From Nocardioides campestrisoli (GTDB taxonomy: Bacteria > Actinomycetota > Actinomycetes > Propionibacteriales > Nocardioidaceae): a DNA stretch of 64,000 nt. Location: positions 620,001 to 684,000 of the forward strand of contig NZ_CP061768.1 in the NCBI RefSeq assembly GCF_013624435.2, given 5' to 3'. A program made the position numbers and the translations under genes. Positions within the stretch are counted from its first letter, which is position 1; every line of letters starts with the position of its first letter. Below are positions 26,094 through 35,230 of the stretch, piece by piece. The notes below the pieces were generated by a model. It saw only the letters and a program-made list of their open reading frames with translations, was not told the DNA's origin and made no database searches.

Positions 26094-27341
26094 CTAGGCG
26101 GTCAGGGCGGGCAGTTGATCAGCTCCGATCTCGGTGTCGATGTCGGGGACGAGGTTGACGCGGCAGCGGGCCAGGAGGTCGAGTCCGAGGTAGCGGCGGC
26201 CTTCGGCCCATTCGTCGGTCTGCTCGGCCAGGACGGCTCCGACCAGGCGGACGATGGCTGCGCGGGTGGGGAAGATGCCTACGGCGTCGGTGCGGCGCCG
26301 GATCTCGCGGTTGAGCCGCTCGGCGGGGTTGTTGGACCAGATCTGGGTCCATACGTCCTTGGGGAACTCGGTGAAGGCGAGGATGTCGCCGCGGGCGGCG
26401 TCGAGGTGGTCGTGGACCTCGGGCAGCTTGCCGTGGACGTAGTCCAGGAGCCGGTCGAACTGGGCGTGCACCGCGGGACGGTCGGGCTGGTCGTAGACCG
26501 AGTGCAGCATCGCCTTGACCGCCGGCCACATCGCTTTCGGGGTCACGCTCATGAGGTTCGCGGCGTAGTGGGTGCGGCAGCGTTGCCAGGCGGCTCCGGG
26601 CAGGTTCGCTGCGACCGCTTCGACCAGGCCCTGGTGGGCGTCACTGGTGACCAGACGGACACCGGTCAGGCCGCGGGCGACGAGGTCGGCGAAGAACTCG
26701 TTCCACGCCGCCCCGGTCTCACTCGTGGCCACGCGCATGCCGAGGACCTCGCGGTGCCCATCACCGTTGACGCCGGTGGCCAGCAGGACCACCGCGTTGA
26801 TCACTCGGCCGCCCTCTCGGACCTTCATCGTGAGCGCGTCAGCAGCGACGAAGGTGAACGGGCCCGCAGCATCGAGGGGGCGGTGGCGGAACTGCTCGAC
26901 GTGCTCATCCAGCTCGGCGGCCATCCGGGAGACCTGCGACTTCGACAGGGAGTCGATTCCCAGGGTCTTGACCAGCTTGTCCATCCGCCGGGTGCTGACG
27001 CCGGCGAGATAGCAGTCGGCCACCACCGTGATCAGCGCGGACTCCGAGCGCTTGCGGCGCTCCAGGAGCCACTCCGGGAAGTAGGTGCCCTTCCGCAGCT
27101 TCGGGATCGCCACGTCGATCGTGCCGACCCGGGTGTCCAACGGGCGACGGCGGTAGCCGTTGCGCTGCGCCGTGCGGCCCGGCGTGGGCTGCCCGTACTC
27201 GGCGCCCACGACGGCGTCGGCATCCGCGGACAGCAGGGCGTTGATGATCGTCTGCAGCAGCGAACGCATCAGATCCGGACTCGCCTCGGCCAGGGCTTCA
27301 CCCAGCAGGCCGGCAGGGTCGAGAATGTGTGGTGCGGTCAT
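26094..27341 (-). CDS. IS256-family (mutator type) transposase
   Basis: 415 residues from ATG 27341, normal length. DDE features are in order: FVAADALTMKVREGG (first Asp), LVTSDAHQGLVEAV (second Asp), and WSNNPAERLNREIRRRTDAVGIFP, the family signature around the Glu. A QRNGYRRRPLDTRVG segment precedes the catalytic core. It is likely active as far as coding goes. Its GC content is like the core genome and unlike the surrounding low-GC sugar genes. Confidence 0.92.
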   Translation of the reverse strand: MTAPHILDPAGLLGEALAEASPDLMRSLLQTIINALLSADADAVVGAEYGQPTPGRTAQRNGYRRRPLDTRVGTIDVAIPKLRKGTYFPEWLLERRKRSESALITVVADCYLAGVSTRRMDKLVKTLGIDSLSKSQVSRMAAELDEHVEQFRHRPLDAAGPFTFVAADALTMKVREGGRVINAVVLLATGVNGDGHREVLGMRVATSETGAAWNEFFADLVARGLTGVRLVTSDAHQGLVEAVAANLPGAAWQRCRTHYAANLMSVTPKAMWPAVKAMLHSVYDQPDRPAVHAQFDRLLDYVHGKLPEVHDHLDAARGDILAFTEFPKDVWTQIWSNNPAERLNREIRRRTDAVGIFPTRAAIVRLVGAVLAEQTDEWAEGRRYLGLDLLARCRVNLVPDIDTEIGADQLPALTA

Positions 27342-27440
27342 CGTGATGACTCCGTTCGAGGGTTCTGTGAGAGGTTCACTCGAAGGATCACGCGGTGGCC
27401 GCATCTACGTCTTCCGTACACGCCGGTGACGATCTCGGCG

Positions 27441-27466
27441 GCCGCGCTACACCACTATCGGGGACT
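27441..27466 (-). repeat. IS256-type right inverted repeat
   Basis: GCGCTACACCACTA mirrors the left repeat; 23 of 26 bases pair with 26052-26077. Confidence 0.8.
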
Positions 27467-27499
27467 CAACTCATGCCTATGGCGTTGACCAGAGGGGTG

Positions 27500-27754
27500 G
27501 CGTCTTGTTTGGAGTCGATGGATCAGCGGACGAAGCGGCGGCTGCAGGCGTCGAGGATCGCGGCACAGTATGCATCCTCGATGCAGTTCGAGCTCCTCAA
27601 CCGCCGCCGATGAACGACGCGGGGCGAGCGATTCGGCGAACGCGATCTTCGAGTACATCGAGATCCACAAGTGCCGCTACTCCGCACTCGGCTTCGCACC
27701 CCGATCGAGTACGAACTGCTCTCGGAAGCCGACACCATCCCCGCCGCCAGTTAG
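27500..27754 (+). pseudogene. 3' remnant of an IS3-family OrfB
   Basis: The frame near 27620-27700 reads SANAIFEYIEIHKCRYSALG, then shifts by one to TPIEYELLSEADTIPAAS and a stop at 27754. This is the usual C-terminal end of IS3 OrfB. It may be the other end of the element whose start is at 25300, split by the IS256 insertion, but the middle (DDE part) is absent. Confidence 0.65.
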
Positions 27755-28148
27755 TCACCGAGACTGGAACGCAAACGGCGGGGCAGGTCATGCCGTCATC
27801 CATTCGTACAGCAGACCTCGGTAGATAATGTGTCGACCAGCACGACCTACGGGCACTCAATGACTCGCTTAACACGTTCAACCCGGCGGCGGTTGCACGC
27901 GATCGGATCTCGCTAGTCCGCCATCATCAAATGGGCTATGCTCCAAGACTCCGGCACGCCAGCACGGCACAGTGAGTGTCAGACTCAAGACATTGGCAGC
28001 CAACTACGAAGCCGACAGCCACCGCTCTGGAGCGACTCCTGCCCCCTCATCTCCCAAAAGCCCCTACTGACCGCCTGAGGCCAAAGCGTTCAACGGCCCC
28101 AGGTGCCCAGTTCGCGCAATGATTTGCGCGAAGCAACATGGGAGGCCT
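27755..28148. other. Non-coding junction between IS remnant and Wzy gene
   Basis: 394 bases of mixed composition. No frame with a recognisable product, no RNA gene and no clear terminator hairpin for the minus-strand operon ending at 28149. Probably residual mobile-element or intergenic DNA. Confidence 0.4.
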
Positions 28149-29507
28149 CTATTGTGCTCGACTCTGGTGCGGACTTGAGCGGATCCTTGGACTCAGCCCA
28201 TCGGTGCTCTGCACCGTGCCGGGAACCTCCGGCCTGATCAAGTCAGAACTGAGCGCGAGCAAGATCCAGAAGGTCGACATAGCCCCAACCAGTCCCCAGT
28301 ATCCCCCGAGGAGCATGACCAAGCCGAGGAAGGTCACCAAAGCGGTAACCAGCTCCGTCGGGCCGCTGCTCCTGGCAAAACCACCGCGTCGAATCGTGAA
28401 GCAGAAAAATAGCAGGCAGAGCAGAGCTCCCAGTATGCCAATCTGCAGTGCGAACATGAGATAACCATTGTCCGCCACGATCCCTCCGAGAATGTGAGGG
28501 TATAGCGGGGAAGCCGTGGGATCGGCGCTGGCATTCGGTCCAGAAGACCCGGTCCCGTAACCCTCAGGGCGATGGAGTATCAAGCGGAGGGCGACCGGAA
28601 CGGTTTCGATGCTGCGGGTCTGGAACGAGTCGTCTTCGGACAACTGCGTCACGGAACCGATCGATTTGAGGACCGCCGCTGTGCGGTCGGGTTGCGTGGC
28701 GCTCAGGAGCGAGAAGGCACCAGTTGAGAAGGCAATCAGAGCAGTGACCCGCACCGCAATCCTCGAATGCGCCTTCCCGCGTAAATACTTTGTTAATAGA
28801 AGAATGCTAATCGCGGCCGCGCAGGCGAACAATGGCGCTCGTTGAAGAGATAAACTGAGCGCTGCCAGCGAGGCTGCCCACGCGATGTATGTAAACTTCT
28901 CGCCACGGGCCCCTTGCACGAGGATACGGGTTGTCGTCCATGTCGCGATGAACCCCGCGAATAGACTGAACTCTTGGCCAGACGTGAAGAGCCCTGGAAC
29001 GCGAGACTCGCCGTGTGCAAGGTATGTGGAACCGTTGGCAATGAGCATGGACGTCTCGCCGGGCGTAAGTCCCCATATCGCCTGCCTCATCCCCACCATG
29101 AGTCCGAATGTCGCGATTAGGAGAATCCCGCCGATGGTCCTTTTGGCGGCGGCGGCGGAGATCTCCATTCGGCTCATCGCAAGCCCCAGAGCCAATGGCA
29201 GGATCATCGAGCGCAGAGAGTAGACGCTGAGCGACGTGCCAAGCACGTTTGGATGGAGAGAACCGATCGCGAACAGAAGGACGATAGACCAACCAAGTTT
29301 GCCCGCTGTACTCCATGCAAACCCGGGGTTCGGCCTTAACAGACCCCAGAGGATTAGCGCCAAAGCTACGGCGTCCGTTGCGAGGGCGACGAGGGGCCAA
29401 AGGTTGGAGCCGAGCAACCGCTCAAGAATCCCACCGGTCAGTCGGCTCAGCGAAATCATGAGCACTGCTAAACACGCGCCGGAGCCACGAAGGCGTAGGG
29501 CTATCAC
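28149..29507 (-). CDS. Wzy/O-antigen ligase-like polysaccharide polymerase (polytopic membrane protein)
   Basis: 452 residues. The GTG at 29507 is used because it overlaps the stop of the flippase gene (GTGA), with GGAG upstream. About ten hydrophobic segments and one large external loop (~residues 290-350: LHRPEGYGTGSSGPNASADP) precede the last pair of membrane segments, the layout of the O-antigen polymerase/ligase superfamily. It should join flipped repeat units outside the membrane. Such proteins diverge too far for a firm polymerase-versus-ligase call. Confidence 0.72.
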   Translation of the reverse strand: MIALRLRGSGACLAVLMISLSRLTGGILERLLGSNLWPLVALATDAVALALILWGLLRPNPGFAWSTAGKLGWSIVLLFAIGSLHPNVLGTSLSVYSLRSMILPLALGLAMSRMEISAAAAKRTIGGILLIATFGLMVGMRQAIWGLTPGETSMLIANGSTYLAHGESRVPGLFTSGQEFSLFAGFIATWTTTRILVQGARGEKFTYIAWAASLAALSLSLQRAPLFACAAAISILLLTKYLRGKAHSRIAVRVTALIAFSTGAFSLLSATQPDRTAAVLKSIGSVTQLSEDDSFQTRSIETVPVALRLILHRPEGYGTGSSGPNASADPTASPLYPHILGGIVADNGYLMFALQIGILGALLCLLFFCFTIRRGGFARSSGPTELVTALVTFLGLVMLLGGYWGLVGAMSTFWILLALSSDLIRPEVPGTVQSTDGLSPRIRSSPHQSRAQ

Positions 29508-30685
29508 TTTGCGCTCCGAGTCACTGTTAACCCTACAAGGATGCCCCCTGTGCATAGCGCGCCGACGCTCCATGCGCTGAGGAGCTGGATTGGCGGCACT
29601 GGCCAAGAGAACGCCAGCCACGCGACGGTGGGCAGCAGCGTGATGACGAGAACGCATGCCTGTACCCCGCTTCGGTGACTCGCTGCGAGAACGCTTGCTG
29701 CCGAGCCTCCGACCGCAAGGGCAGCAACTCCCGGGGTGGCCGCGAGTACGAGGTATGGCAGGTCTGCGTAGTCGGGAGGTAGGAGCACACTCATGCACAA
29801 AGCAGTGAGAAGCACCGCAATTGTTCCAGGAATCATGGTTATGAGGGCTGACCGCAATTGCGGTATCGACAAGCCCCGACTTTTGCTGGCCGCGGTTTCT
29901 TGGAAGGTAATTGCGGCCCGCATTTGGGGGAGGTAATTTTGCAACTCCGCGACACTGAGCGCTATTCCGACCACGGCTGTGATAGCGGGTGAGTGATGAA
30001 GCGAAGAAGCGAGTACCGGTGCGCGCAGCCAAAAGAGCATGAGTGTCTGTGCAAGGAAGAACGCGGCCGAACGGCCGATGATGTCCGTAAGTCGGAGCTT
30101 CGTCATTGATGTGCCGCCGCGAAGTTTCTCTCGCAACCAGATCGTCGCAGTAAGGCTGGCGACGGCGTAGACCCCGAGCCCTGTTGAAAGTGAATATTCG
30201 CTCTCAATGACCGAAATTAGCCCAATCGAGACAAATGCGGTCAGTGGAATGATCCCGCGCAGGATAGTACTCCGCGCAAAACGTCCCGTTCCGTAATCGA
30301 TCCAGGAATAGAAAGTCAGGAGGGCCCCGATCAATGCTGAAGTGACAGCAAGTCCAAGGTCGACTGGCGATAGCGAGGGGAAAACGTTGAACGTCAAGAG
30401 CAAGAAGAATGCGGTGCAGCCTAGACCTGTTCCAAGCGGAATATATCGGTCCGCGTAGCGGACGGCCCTGGCGGTTTGCCCCTGCGCAGAGAGCGACAAC
30501 AATTGTGAGGAGAGGCCCATGCCCAGAATGTAGGCGCCAATGGCCGTGATCATGACCGCCGTCGCTAGTCGTCCACGATCCTCGGTCGAGAGGAGCCACG
30601 CGGATCCCAACGTCAGAAGGGCGCTCCCGCCAACGGATATCAGTTGCGCCGCATACGGCCTTACTTTCTGATGGAAAGGGATCAT
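29504..30685 (-). CDS. Wzx-like polysaccharide flippase (MATE/MOP superfamily)
   Basis: 393 residues, about twelve membrane segments. The start ATG 30685 overlaps the acyltransferase stop (ATGA). Begins VRPYAAQLISVGGSALLTLG, with the paired-helix pattern of the polysaccharide-transport MOP family. It would carry the lipid-linked repeat unit across the membrane for the coupled Wzy. Low-GC block. Confidence 0.75.
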   Translation of the reverse strand: MIPFHQKVRPYAAQLISVGGSALLTLGSAWLLSTEDRGRLATAVMITAIGAYILGMGLSSQLLSLSAQGQTARAVRYADRYIPLGTGLGCTAFFLLLTFNVFPSLSPVDLGLAVTSALIGALLTFYSWIDYGTGRFARSTILRGIIPLTAFVSIGLISVIESEYSLSTGLGVYAVASLTATIWLREKLRGGTSMTKLRLTDIIGRSAAFFLAQTLMLFWLRAPVLASSLHHSPAITAVVGIALSVAELQNYLPQMRAAITFQETAASKSRGLSIPQLRSALITMIPGTIAVLLTALCMSVLLPPDYADLPYLVLAATPGVAALAVGGSAASVLAASHRSGVQACVLVITLLPTVAWLAFSWPVPPIQLLSAWSVGALCTGGILVGLTVTRSAK

Positions 30686-31191
30686 GTGCGCTGGCGCAGC
30701 ACCTTCGCGGGGATTCCCACGACAATTGCCTCGCATGGTACGTCTCTCGTTACGACCGACGCTGTGCCGACGACTGAATCGGTGCCTGCCGTCGTCCCGG
30801 GAAGCATTACGGTGCGTGCGCCCAGCCAAGCGCGCTCTTCTATTAGGACCGGCGCTAAATACATTCCCTGCGCTTGGATCGGGATCCCCACTTCGGCACT
30901 GTTATGCGTTGAGGTCAGGAGGATCGATTCGAAACCGATGAGGCAATCCCTTTTGAGGGTCAGTCCGCCTCGAGCGTCCAAAGTCACGTCACGGGCCACA
31001 CTTGCCCCGTCCTCGAGCACGAGGCCCGGCGGATGCAAAATCCGTACGCCCGACCCCAGTTGCACGCCGGTACCGATTATGGCGCCGAGACGTCGAAGGG
31101 TTGCAAGTCTGAGTTTGAGTCCGATTCGCGGCGGGAGATGCCTTAGGACTTCGCGGTCGAATAGCGTCAGGCATCGCGCCATGAATTTCAA
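30682..31191 (-). CDS. Left-handed beta-helix (hexapeptide) acyltransferase
   Basis: 169 residues from TTG 31191 (AAGGGG site about eight bases upstream), or 166 from ATG 31182. Repeated hexapeptides (IIGTGVQLGSGVRI, LEDGASVARDVTLD) and the loop HNSAEVG with its catalytic-type His are followed by AWLGARTVMLPGTTAG, as in WcaF/NodL-like acetyltransferases. It probably O-acetylates a sugar of the repeat unit. Coupled to wzx. Confidence 0.8.
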   Translation of the reverse strand: MKFMARCLTLFDREVLRHLPPRIGLKLRLATLRRLGAIIGTGVQLGSGVRILHPPGLVLEDGASVARDVTLDARGGLTLKRDCLIGFESILLTSTHNSAEVGIPIQAQGMYLAPVLIEERAWLGARTVMLPGTTAGTDSVVGTASVVTRDVPCEAIVVGIPAKVLRQRT

Positions 31192-31211
31192 TCTGTTTCC
31201 CCTTTATGGTC

Positions 31212-32252
31212 TCAGGCGTTTAGTAATGCCTGAGATAGACGCGTTGCTGCCGAGCTCGGGTCGAACGTGGTGGCGACGTATTGCGCCTGCATTGCCGTGA
31301 CTCGAGACCAGTTTTCCGCTTCAGCGAGCCACTGAATCCGCTCGCGCCACTGAATCACGTTACCCCTTTGCTTGTTAGGCACTATCAAGCGTGAATGCAA
31401 GTCCGGGTGTATCGTTTCCCCTGCGCCGCCGACCCCGGCGACTAGAGGTGCGACCGCACTTTGTGATGCCTCTAGGGAGACCATGCCGAGTCCCTCACTC
31501 CGAGACGTCATCAACAGGACATGCATCTTTTTATATGCACTCAGCATATCTTGAGTGTGGCCATGGAATGTCATGAACGGGAACTCTCTTCGGAGTTCTG
31601 TGCCCAGAGGGCCGTCGCCGTAGACGTGGAAGGTGGCAGGTAGGTCTCTGGATGCCTGAGCGATGGCCCCGAACAGAAGAGGGTCTTTCTCGTAACTCAG
31701 TCTGCCTACAAAGGCGACATGCAGGGGAGGCTCAATCGTCTTCCCGAATTGTGGCGTTGCTTCTTTTAAGCATGGCCCCACGACCTGAACGGGAATCCTG
31801 GTCCATGCTCCTACCTGGGTAGCGAGTTCCCGGGAGACTGCGAGGATCCCGTCCGATGCGCGAGCCGAATTGATCCAGGCTTCGCGCCAGAGGCGACTTT
31901 TCACCGGGTTTGCCTGACCCATGACTGGGAACGGTTGGCCATGGGCAAAGGTGAACCATGGAATAGTTGGACGTCCAAGGCCGTAATGGACGAGGATATC
32001 GCTCTGAGGGATTGAAGTAATGAGGTGCGTCGCCTGCGTTTGCTCCAAGTGTTTGCGCAGATCAGTTCTGATCCAGCGAATCGCCGCAGGTCTCAAATTC
32101 AGCTCGGGCGTGGAGCTCCCTGGACTGCCAGGGGTGAGGATTGTGACCTGCCATCCCAGTTCCGTAAGGGCAGGTGCCATCCGCTGCCAGTAAATGTAGA
32201 CCCCGGCGCCCACGGTGGCTGGCGATGCAAGGACTACGAGAGACTGGTGCAC
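31212..32252 (-). CDS. GT4-family glycosyltransferase
   Basis: 346 residues, GTG start. FVGRLSYEKDPLLFGAIAQA and SRSEGLGMVSLEASQSAVAP are the GT-B donor-domain motifs with the EX7E arrangement; the acceptor domain starts ASPATVGAGVYIYW. First gene of the low-GC minus-strand group GT-acyltransferase-wzx-wzy. It starts 41 bases after cysN, with an abrupt composition change between them. Confidence 0.83.
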   Translation of the reverse strand: MHQSLVVLASPATVGAGVYIYWQRMAPALTELGWQVTILTPGSPGSSTPELNLRPAAIRWIRTDLRKHLEQTQATHLITSIPQSDILVHYGLGRPTIPWFTFAHGQPFPVMGQANPVKSRLWREAWINSARASDGILAVSRELATQVGAWTRIPVQVVGPCLKEATPQFGKTIEPPLHVAFVGRLSYEKDPLLFGAIAQASRDLPATFHVYGDGPLGTELRREFPFMTFHGHTQDMLSAYKKMHVLLMTSRSEGLGMVSLEASQSAVAPLVAGVGGAGETIHPDLHSRLIVPNKQRGNVIQWRERIQWLAEAENWSRVTAMQAQYVATTFDPSSAATRLSQALLNA

Positions 32253-32293
32253 GGAAAGATCCTATGGGTCAGGATTGTATTTCGTGGGGCGCT

Positions 32294-33595
32294 TCAAGAT
32301 CCCTGGTTGATCATTCCGGCTCCAACTGTCACGCCCGTCGCCTCGTCAATGAGGATGAACGACCCCGTCGTCCGGTTCTTCGAGTACGGGTCGCACAGCA
32401 GGGGCACCGTCGTCCGGAGTTGAACCCGCCCGATCTCGTTGAGCCCAAGCTCCTTGGTGTCCTGGTCGCGGTGCAGCGTGTTGACGTCCAACCGGTACTG
32501 GATGTCCTTCACCAGCGCGCGAGCCGAACGGGTCGTGTGCTTGATCGCCAGCTTCTGGCGCGGCTTGAGCGGCTCGGTGGTCATCCAGCAGATCATCGCG
32601 TCGATGTCCTGGCTGGGCTTGGGCGCGTTGTTGATCCGGGCGATCATGTCGCCGCGGCTCACGTCGACGTCGTCCTCGAGGCGCACGGTGACCGACATCG
32701 GCGGGAACGCCTGGTCGATCTCCTTGTCGAAGAGGTCGATCCCCGCGATCTTGGAGGTCATGCCGCTCGGCAGCACGACGACCTCGTCGCCCGGCTTCAA
32801 GATGCCGCCGGCCACCTGACCGGCGTACCCGCGGTAGTCGTGGTGCGCGTCCGACTTGGGGCGCACGACGTACTGCACGGGGAAGCGGACGTCGACCAGG
32901 TCGCGGTCCGAGGCCACGTGCACGTGCTCGAGGTGGTGCATCAGCGTGGGCCCGTGGTACCACGGCGTGTTCTCGCTGCGGTTGACCACGTTGTCGCCGT
33001 TGAGCGCCGAGATCGGGATGACCTCGAGGTCGGGGATGTTCAGCTTGGTCGCGAAAGCGGTGAACTCGGCGTGGATCCGCTCGTAGACGGCCTCGTCCCA
33101 GTCGACCAGGTCCATCTTGTTCACGGCCAGCACCAGGTGCGGGACGCGGAGCAACGAAAGCAGCACCGCGTGACGGCGCGACTGCTCGGTCAGGCCCTGA
33201 CGAGCATCGACCAGCACCAGGCCCAGGTCGGCGGTCGAGGCGCCGGTGACCATGTTCCGGGTGTACTGGATGTGGCCGGGGGTGTCCGCGATGATGAACT
33301 TGCGGCTCGGGGTCGCGAAGTAGCGGTAGGCCACGTCGATGGTGATGCCCTGCTCGCGCTCGGAGCGCAGACCGTCGGTCAGCAGCGCCAGGTCGGTGTA
33401 GTCGTAGCCCTTGGACTTCGACGTCGACTCGACCGACTCGAGCTGGTCCTCGAAGATCGACTTGGAGTCGAGCAGCAGTCGGCCGATCAGGGTCGACTTG
33501 CCGTCGTCCACGGAACCGGCGGTGGCGAAGCGGAGCAGGTCCATCGGGGCCCGTCCCTGGTGCTTCTCAGCGACGGGCGAGATCTCGGGGCTCAT
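32294..33595 (-). CDS. cysN: Sulfate adenylyltransferase GTPase subunit
   Basis: 433 residues, an EF-Tu-like GTPase: P-loop GSVDDGKS (27-34), DTPGHIQY switch II and NKMD. GITIDVAYRYF is the CysN switch I. It drives APS formation from ATP and sulfate together with CysD. It ends without the C-terminal APS kinase domain found in longer CysNC proteins, so the kinase must come from elsewhere; a separate CysC lies at 39711. The start overlaps the cysD stop (TGATG). Confidence 0.95.
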   Translation of the reverse strand: MSPEISPVAEKHQGRAPMDLLRFATAGSVDDGKSTLIGRLLLDSKSIFEDQLESVESTSKSKGYDYTDLALLTDGLRSEREQGITIDVAYRYFATPSRKFIIADTPGHIQYTRNMVTGASTADLGLVLVDARQGLTEQSRRHAVLLSLLRVPHLVLAVNKMDLVDWDEAVYERIHAEFTAFATKLNIPDLEVIPISALNGDNVVNRSENTPWYHGPTLMHHLEHVHVASDRDLVDVRFPVQYVVRPKSDAHHDYRGYAGQVAGGILKPGDEVVVLPSGMTSKIAGIDLFDKEIDQAFPPMSVTVRLEDDVDVSRGDMIARINNAPKPSQDIDAMICWMTTEPLKPRQKLAIKHTTRSARALVKDIQYRLDVNTLHRDQDTKELGLNEIGRVQLRTTVPLLCDPYSKNRTTGSFILIDEATGVTVGAGMINQGS

Positions 33596-34509
33596 CAGAA
33601 GTAGCCTTCCTTCTTGCGGTCTTCCATGGCCGCCTCGGAGAATCGGTCGTCACCGCGAGTCGCTCCGCGCTCGGTCACCCGGGCGATCGCGATCTCGTCG
33701 ATGATCTCTTGGGTCGTCTTGGCCTCGGACTCCACGCACCCGGTCTGCGACTTGTCGCCGACGGTGCGGAACCGGACCATCTTGGTCTCGACGGTCTCGC
33801 CTTCCTTCGGCTGCACGGCGTCGGAGAGGCTCAGCCACATGCCGTCGCGCTTGATCACCTGGCGCTCGTGCGCGAAGTAGATCGACGGGATCTCGATGCC
33901 CTCGCGGTCGATGTAGTGCCAGACGTCGAGCTCGGTCCAGTTCGAGATCGGGAAGATCCGCATGTGCTCGCCCGGGTGGATGCGCCCGTTGTAGAGGCTC
34001 CACAGCTCGGGGCGCTGCATCTTGGGGTCCCACTGACCGAACTCGTCACGGTGGGAGTAGACGCGCTCCTTGGCCCGGGCCTTCTCCTCGTCGCGGCGGC
34101 CGCCACCGAAGGCGGCGGTGAAGCCCTCCTCCTCGATGGCGTTGAGCAGGGTGCCGATCTGCAGGCGGTTGCGGGAGGTCTTGCCATCGTCGACGATCAC
34201 GCCGCGTGCGATGGCGTCGTCGACACTCGCGACGATCATCCGCACGCCCAGTCGGTTGACCCAATTGTCCCGGGTGGCAAGCACCTCGTCGAAGTCCAGG
34301 CCGGTGTCGACCTGGAGCACGGGGAAGGGGATCTTCGCGGGGAAGAACGCCTTCTCCGCCAGACGCATCATCACGATGGAGTCCTTGCCGCCGGAGAACA
34401 TCAGCACCGGCTTCTCGAACTCCGCGGCGACCTCGCGGAAGATGTGGATCGACTCCGCCTCGAGCTGGTCGAGCTGACTCAGCTGGTAGTCGGCGTGGGT
34501 GTGGGTCAT
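33595..34509 (-). CDS. cysD: Sulfate adenylyltransferase small subunit
   Basis: 304 residues with the PP-loop SGGKDSIVMMRLAEKAF (SGGKDS at 39-44) of the PAPS-reductase/ATP-PPase family and the CysD signature FGGGRRDEEKARAKERVYS. It adenylates sulfate using ATP while CysN hydrolyses GTP. First gene of the cysDN pair; its upstream 220 bases carry no Cys-rich leader like the one at 2068. Confidence 0.95.
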   Translation of the reverse strand: MTHTHADYQLSQLDQLEAESIHIFREVAAEFEKPVLMFSGGKDSIVMMRLAEKAFFPAKIPFPVLQVDTGLDFDEVLATRDNWVNRLGVRMIVASVDDAIARGVIVDDGKTSRNRLQIGTLLNAIEEEGFTAAFGGGRRDEEKARAKERVYSHRDEFGQWDPKMQRPELWSLYNGRIHPGEHMRIFPISNWTELDVWHYIDREGIEIPSIYFAHERQVIKRDGMWLSLSDAVQPKEGETVETKMVRFRTVGDKSQTGCVESEAKTTQEIIDEIAIARVTERGATRGDDRFSEAAMEDRKKEGYF

Positions 34510-34664
34510 GACTGACTAGGGCCTCTCGTCGGAACAGCAGCCCACATGCTAGCCCCGGTCCGCTGGTGCCTCCGCATCCCGGGTCTGGAGTGTGCGGCGT
34601 GTTAACTCTTGGTGACGATGTGTCCAGAACGCGCACTCGGTGTGCGCATAGCGGTCACCCGGGT

Positions 34665-34670
34665 TAGGGT
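34665..34670 (+). promoter_or_regulatory. -10 box (TAGGGT) upstream of the 34730 gene
   Basis: TAGGGT about 60 bases before the ATG, giving a 5' leader of about 50 bases that includes a GGGGGAGA ribosome site. Confidence 0.4.
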
Positions 34671-34729
34671 CAAGCCAAACATCGGGGAACCAGACCACCA
34701 CCACGCCTTTCTTTGGGGGAGACGTACAC

Positions 34730-35131
34730 ATGAAGAAGCTCATCGCCGCTACCGCCGCCGCTGGCCTCCTGTCCGCCGGCCTGATCGGCGCCGCCGGGAC
34801 CGCGCAGGCCGCGCCCTACCCGCCCACCGTGGAGACCAATCCCAAGGTGCAGGGTCCGCTCAACGCCGTGGCGCCCGGCACGCCGGTGAAGATCCGCGTC
34901 AACATCGCCGCTGCGGGCAACGCCAAGCCCAAGGGCAAGGTGACCTTCGTGGTGCGCAAGCCCAACGGCAAGAAGGTCAAGACCGTCACCCGCAAGTACA
35001 ACAGCGCCAAGAACTTCTCCGTGGGCAAGCTGCCCCGCGGTAACTACAAGGTCCAGGTGAAGTTCAAGACCGGCAAGAACTCGGTCTTCAAGAACTCCAA
35101 GAACTCTGTGCGTTTCAAGGTCGGCCGCTGA
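34730..35131 (+). CDS. Small secreted Ig-like protein
   Basis: 133 residues, basic. Signal peptide LIAATAAAGLLSAGLIGAAGTAQA, then one Ig-like beta domain (VAPGTPVKIRVNIAAAGNAK, GKVTFVVRKPNGKKVKTVTR, PRGNYKVQVKF) rich in Lys and Asn. The same kind of domain occurs in larger exported proteins of this window. No catalytic motif; probably binds an envelope polymer. A strong terminator follows. Confidence 0.75.
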   Translation: MKKLIAATAAAGLLSAGLIGAAGTAQAAPYPPTVETNPKVQGPLNAVAPGTPVKIRVNIAAAGNAKPKGKVTFVVRKPNGKKVKTVTRKYNSAKNFSVGKLPRGNYKVQVKFKTGKNSVFKNSKNSVRFKVGR

Positions 35132-35150
35132 CCTGACGCCCACGCGTCGC

Positions 35151-35182
35151 AAGGCCCCGTCTCCTCCCGGAGACGGGGCCTT
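35151..35182 (+). terminator. 14-bp perfect hairpin terminator
   Basis: AAGGCCCCGTCTCC (35151-35164), loop TCCC, perfect complement 35169-35182, then TTCG. Confidence 0.9.
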
Positions 35183-35230
35183 CGTGCGCTACCGTCGCCA
35201 CGCCTCCGCCCTTGACGAAGGAATCACGTT

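Larger units (their letters stand above)
26052..27466 (-). mobile_element. IS256-family insertion sequence, apparently complete
   Basis: About 1.4 kb bounded by 26-bp inverted repeats matching at 23 of 26 positions, enclosing one full-length transposase. No identical 8-base target duplication is seen at the outer ends (CTAGGTCA left, CAACTCAT right), so a flank may have been rearranged after insertion. It sits between two IS3 remnants in the polysaccharide locus. Confidence 0.85.

Noticed and set aside
29508..30032. Long N-terminal extension of the Wzy protein
   Set aside because: The frame continues upstream but overlaps the flippase gene, is Arg/His-rich and lacks membrane pattern; the GTGA junction at 29507 is the better start.
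13692..34509. Sulfated-polysaccharide pathway (cysDN, CysC, sulfatase)
   Set aside because: No sulfotransferase is present in the window, so sulfation of the polysaccharide is not supported; PAPS may serve only assimilation.
34510..34650. Leader peptide upstream of cysD like that at 2068
   Set aside because: The short minus-strand frames there contain no Cys-Arg pattern.
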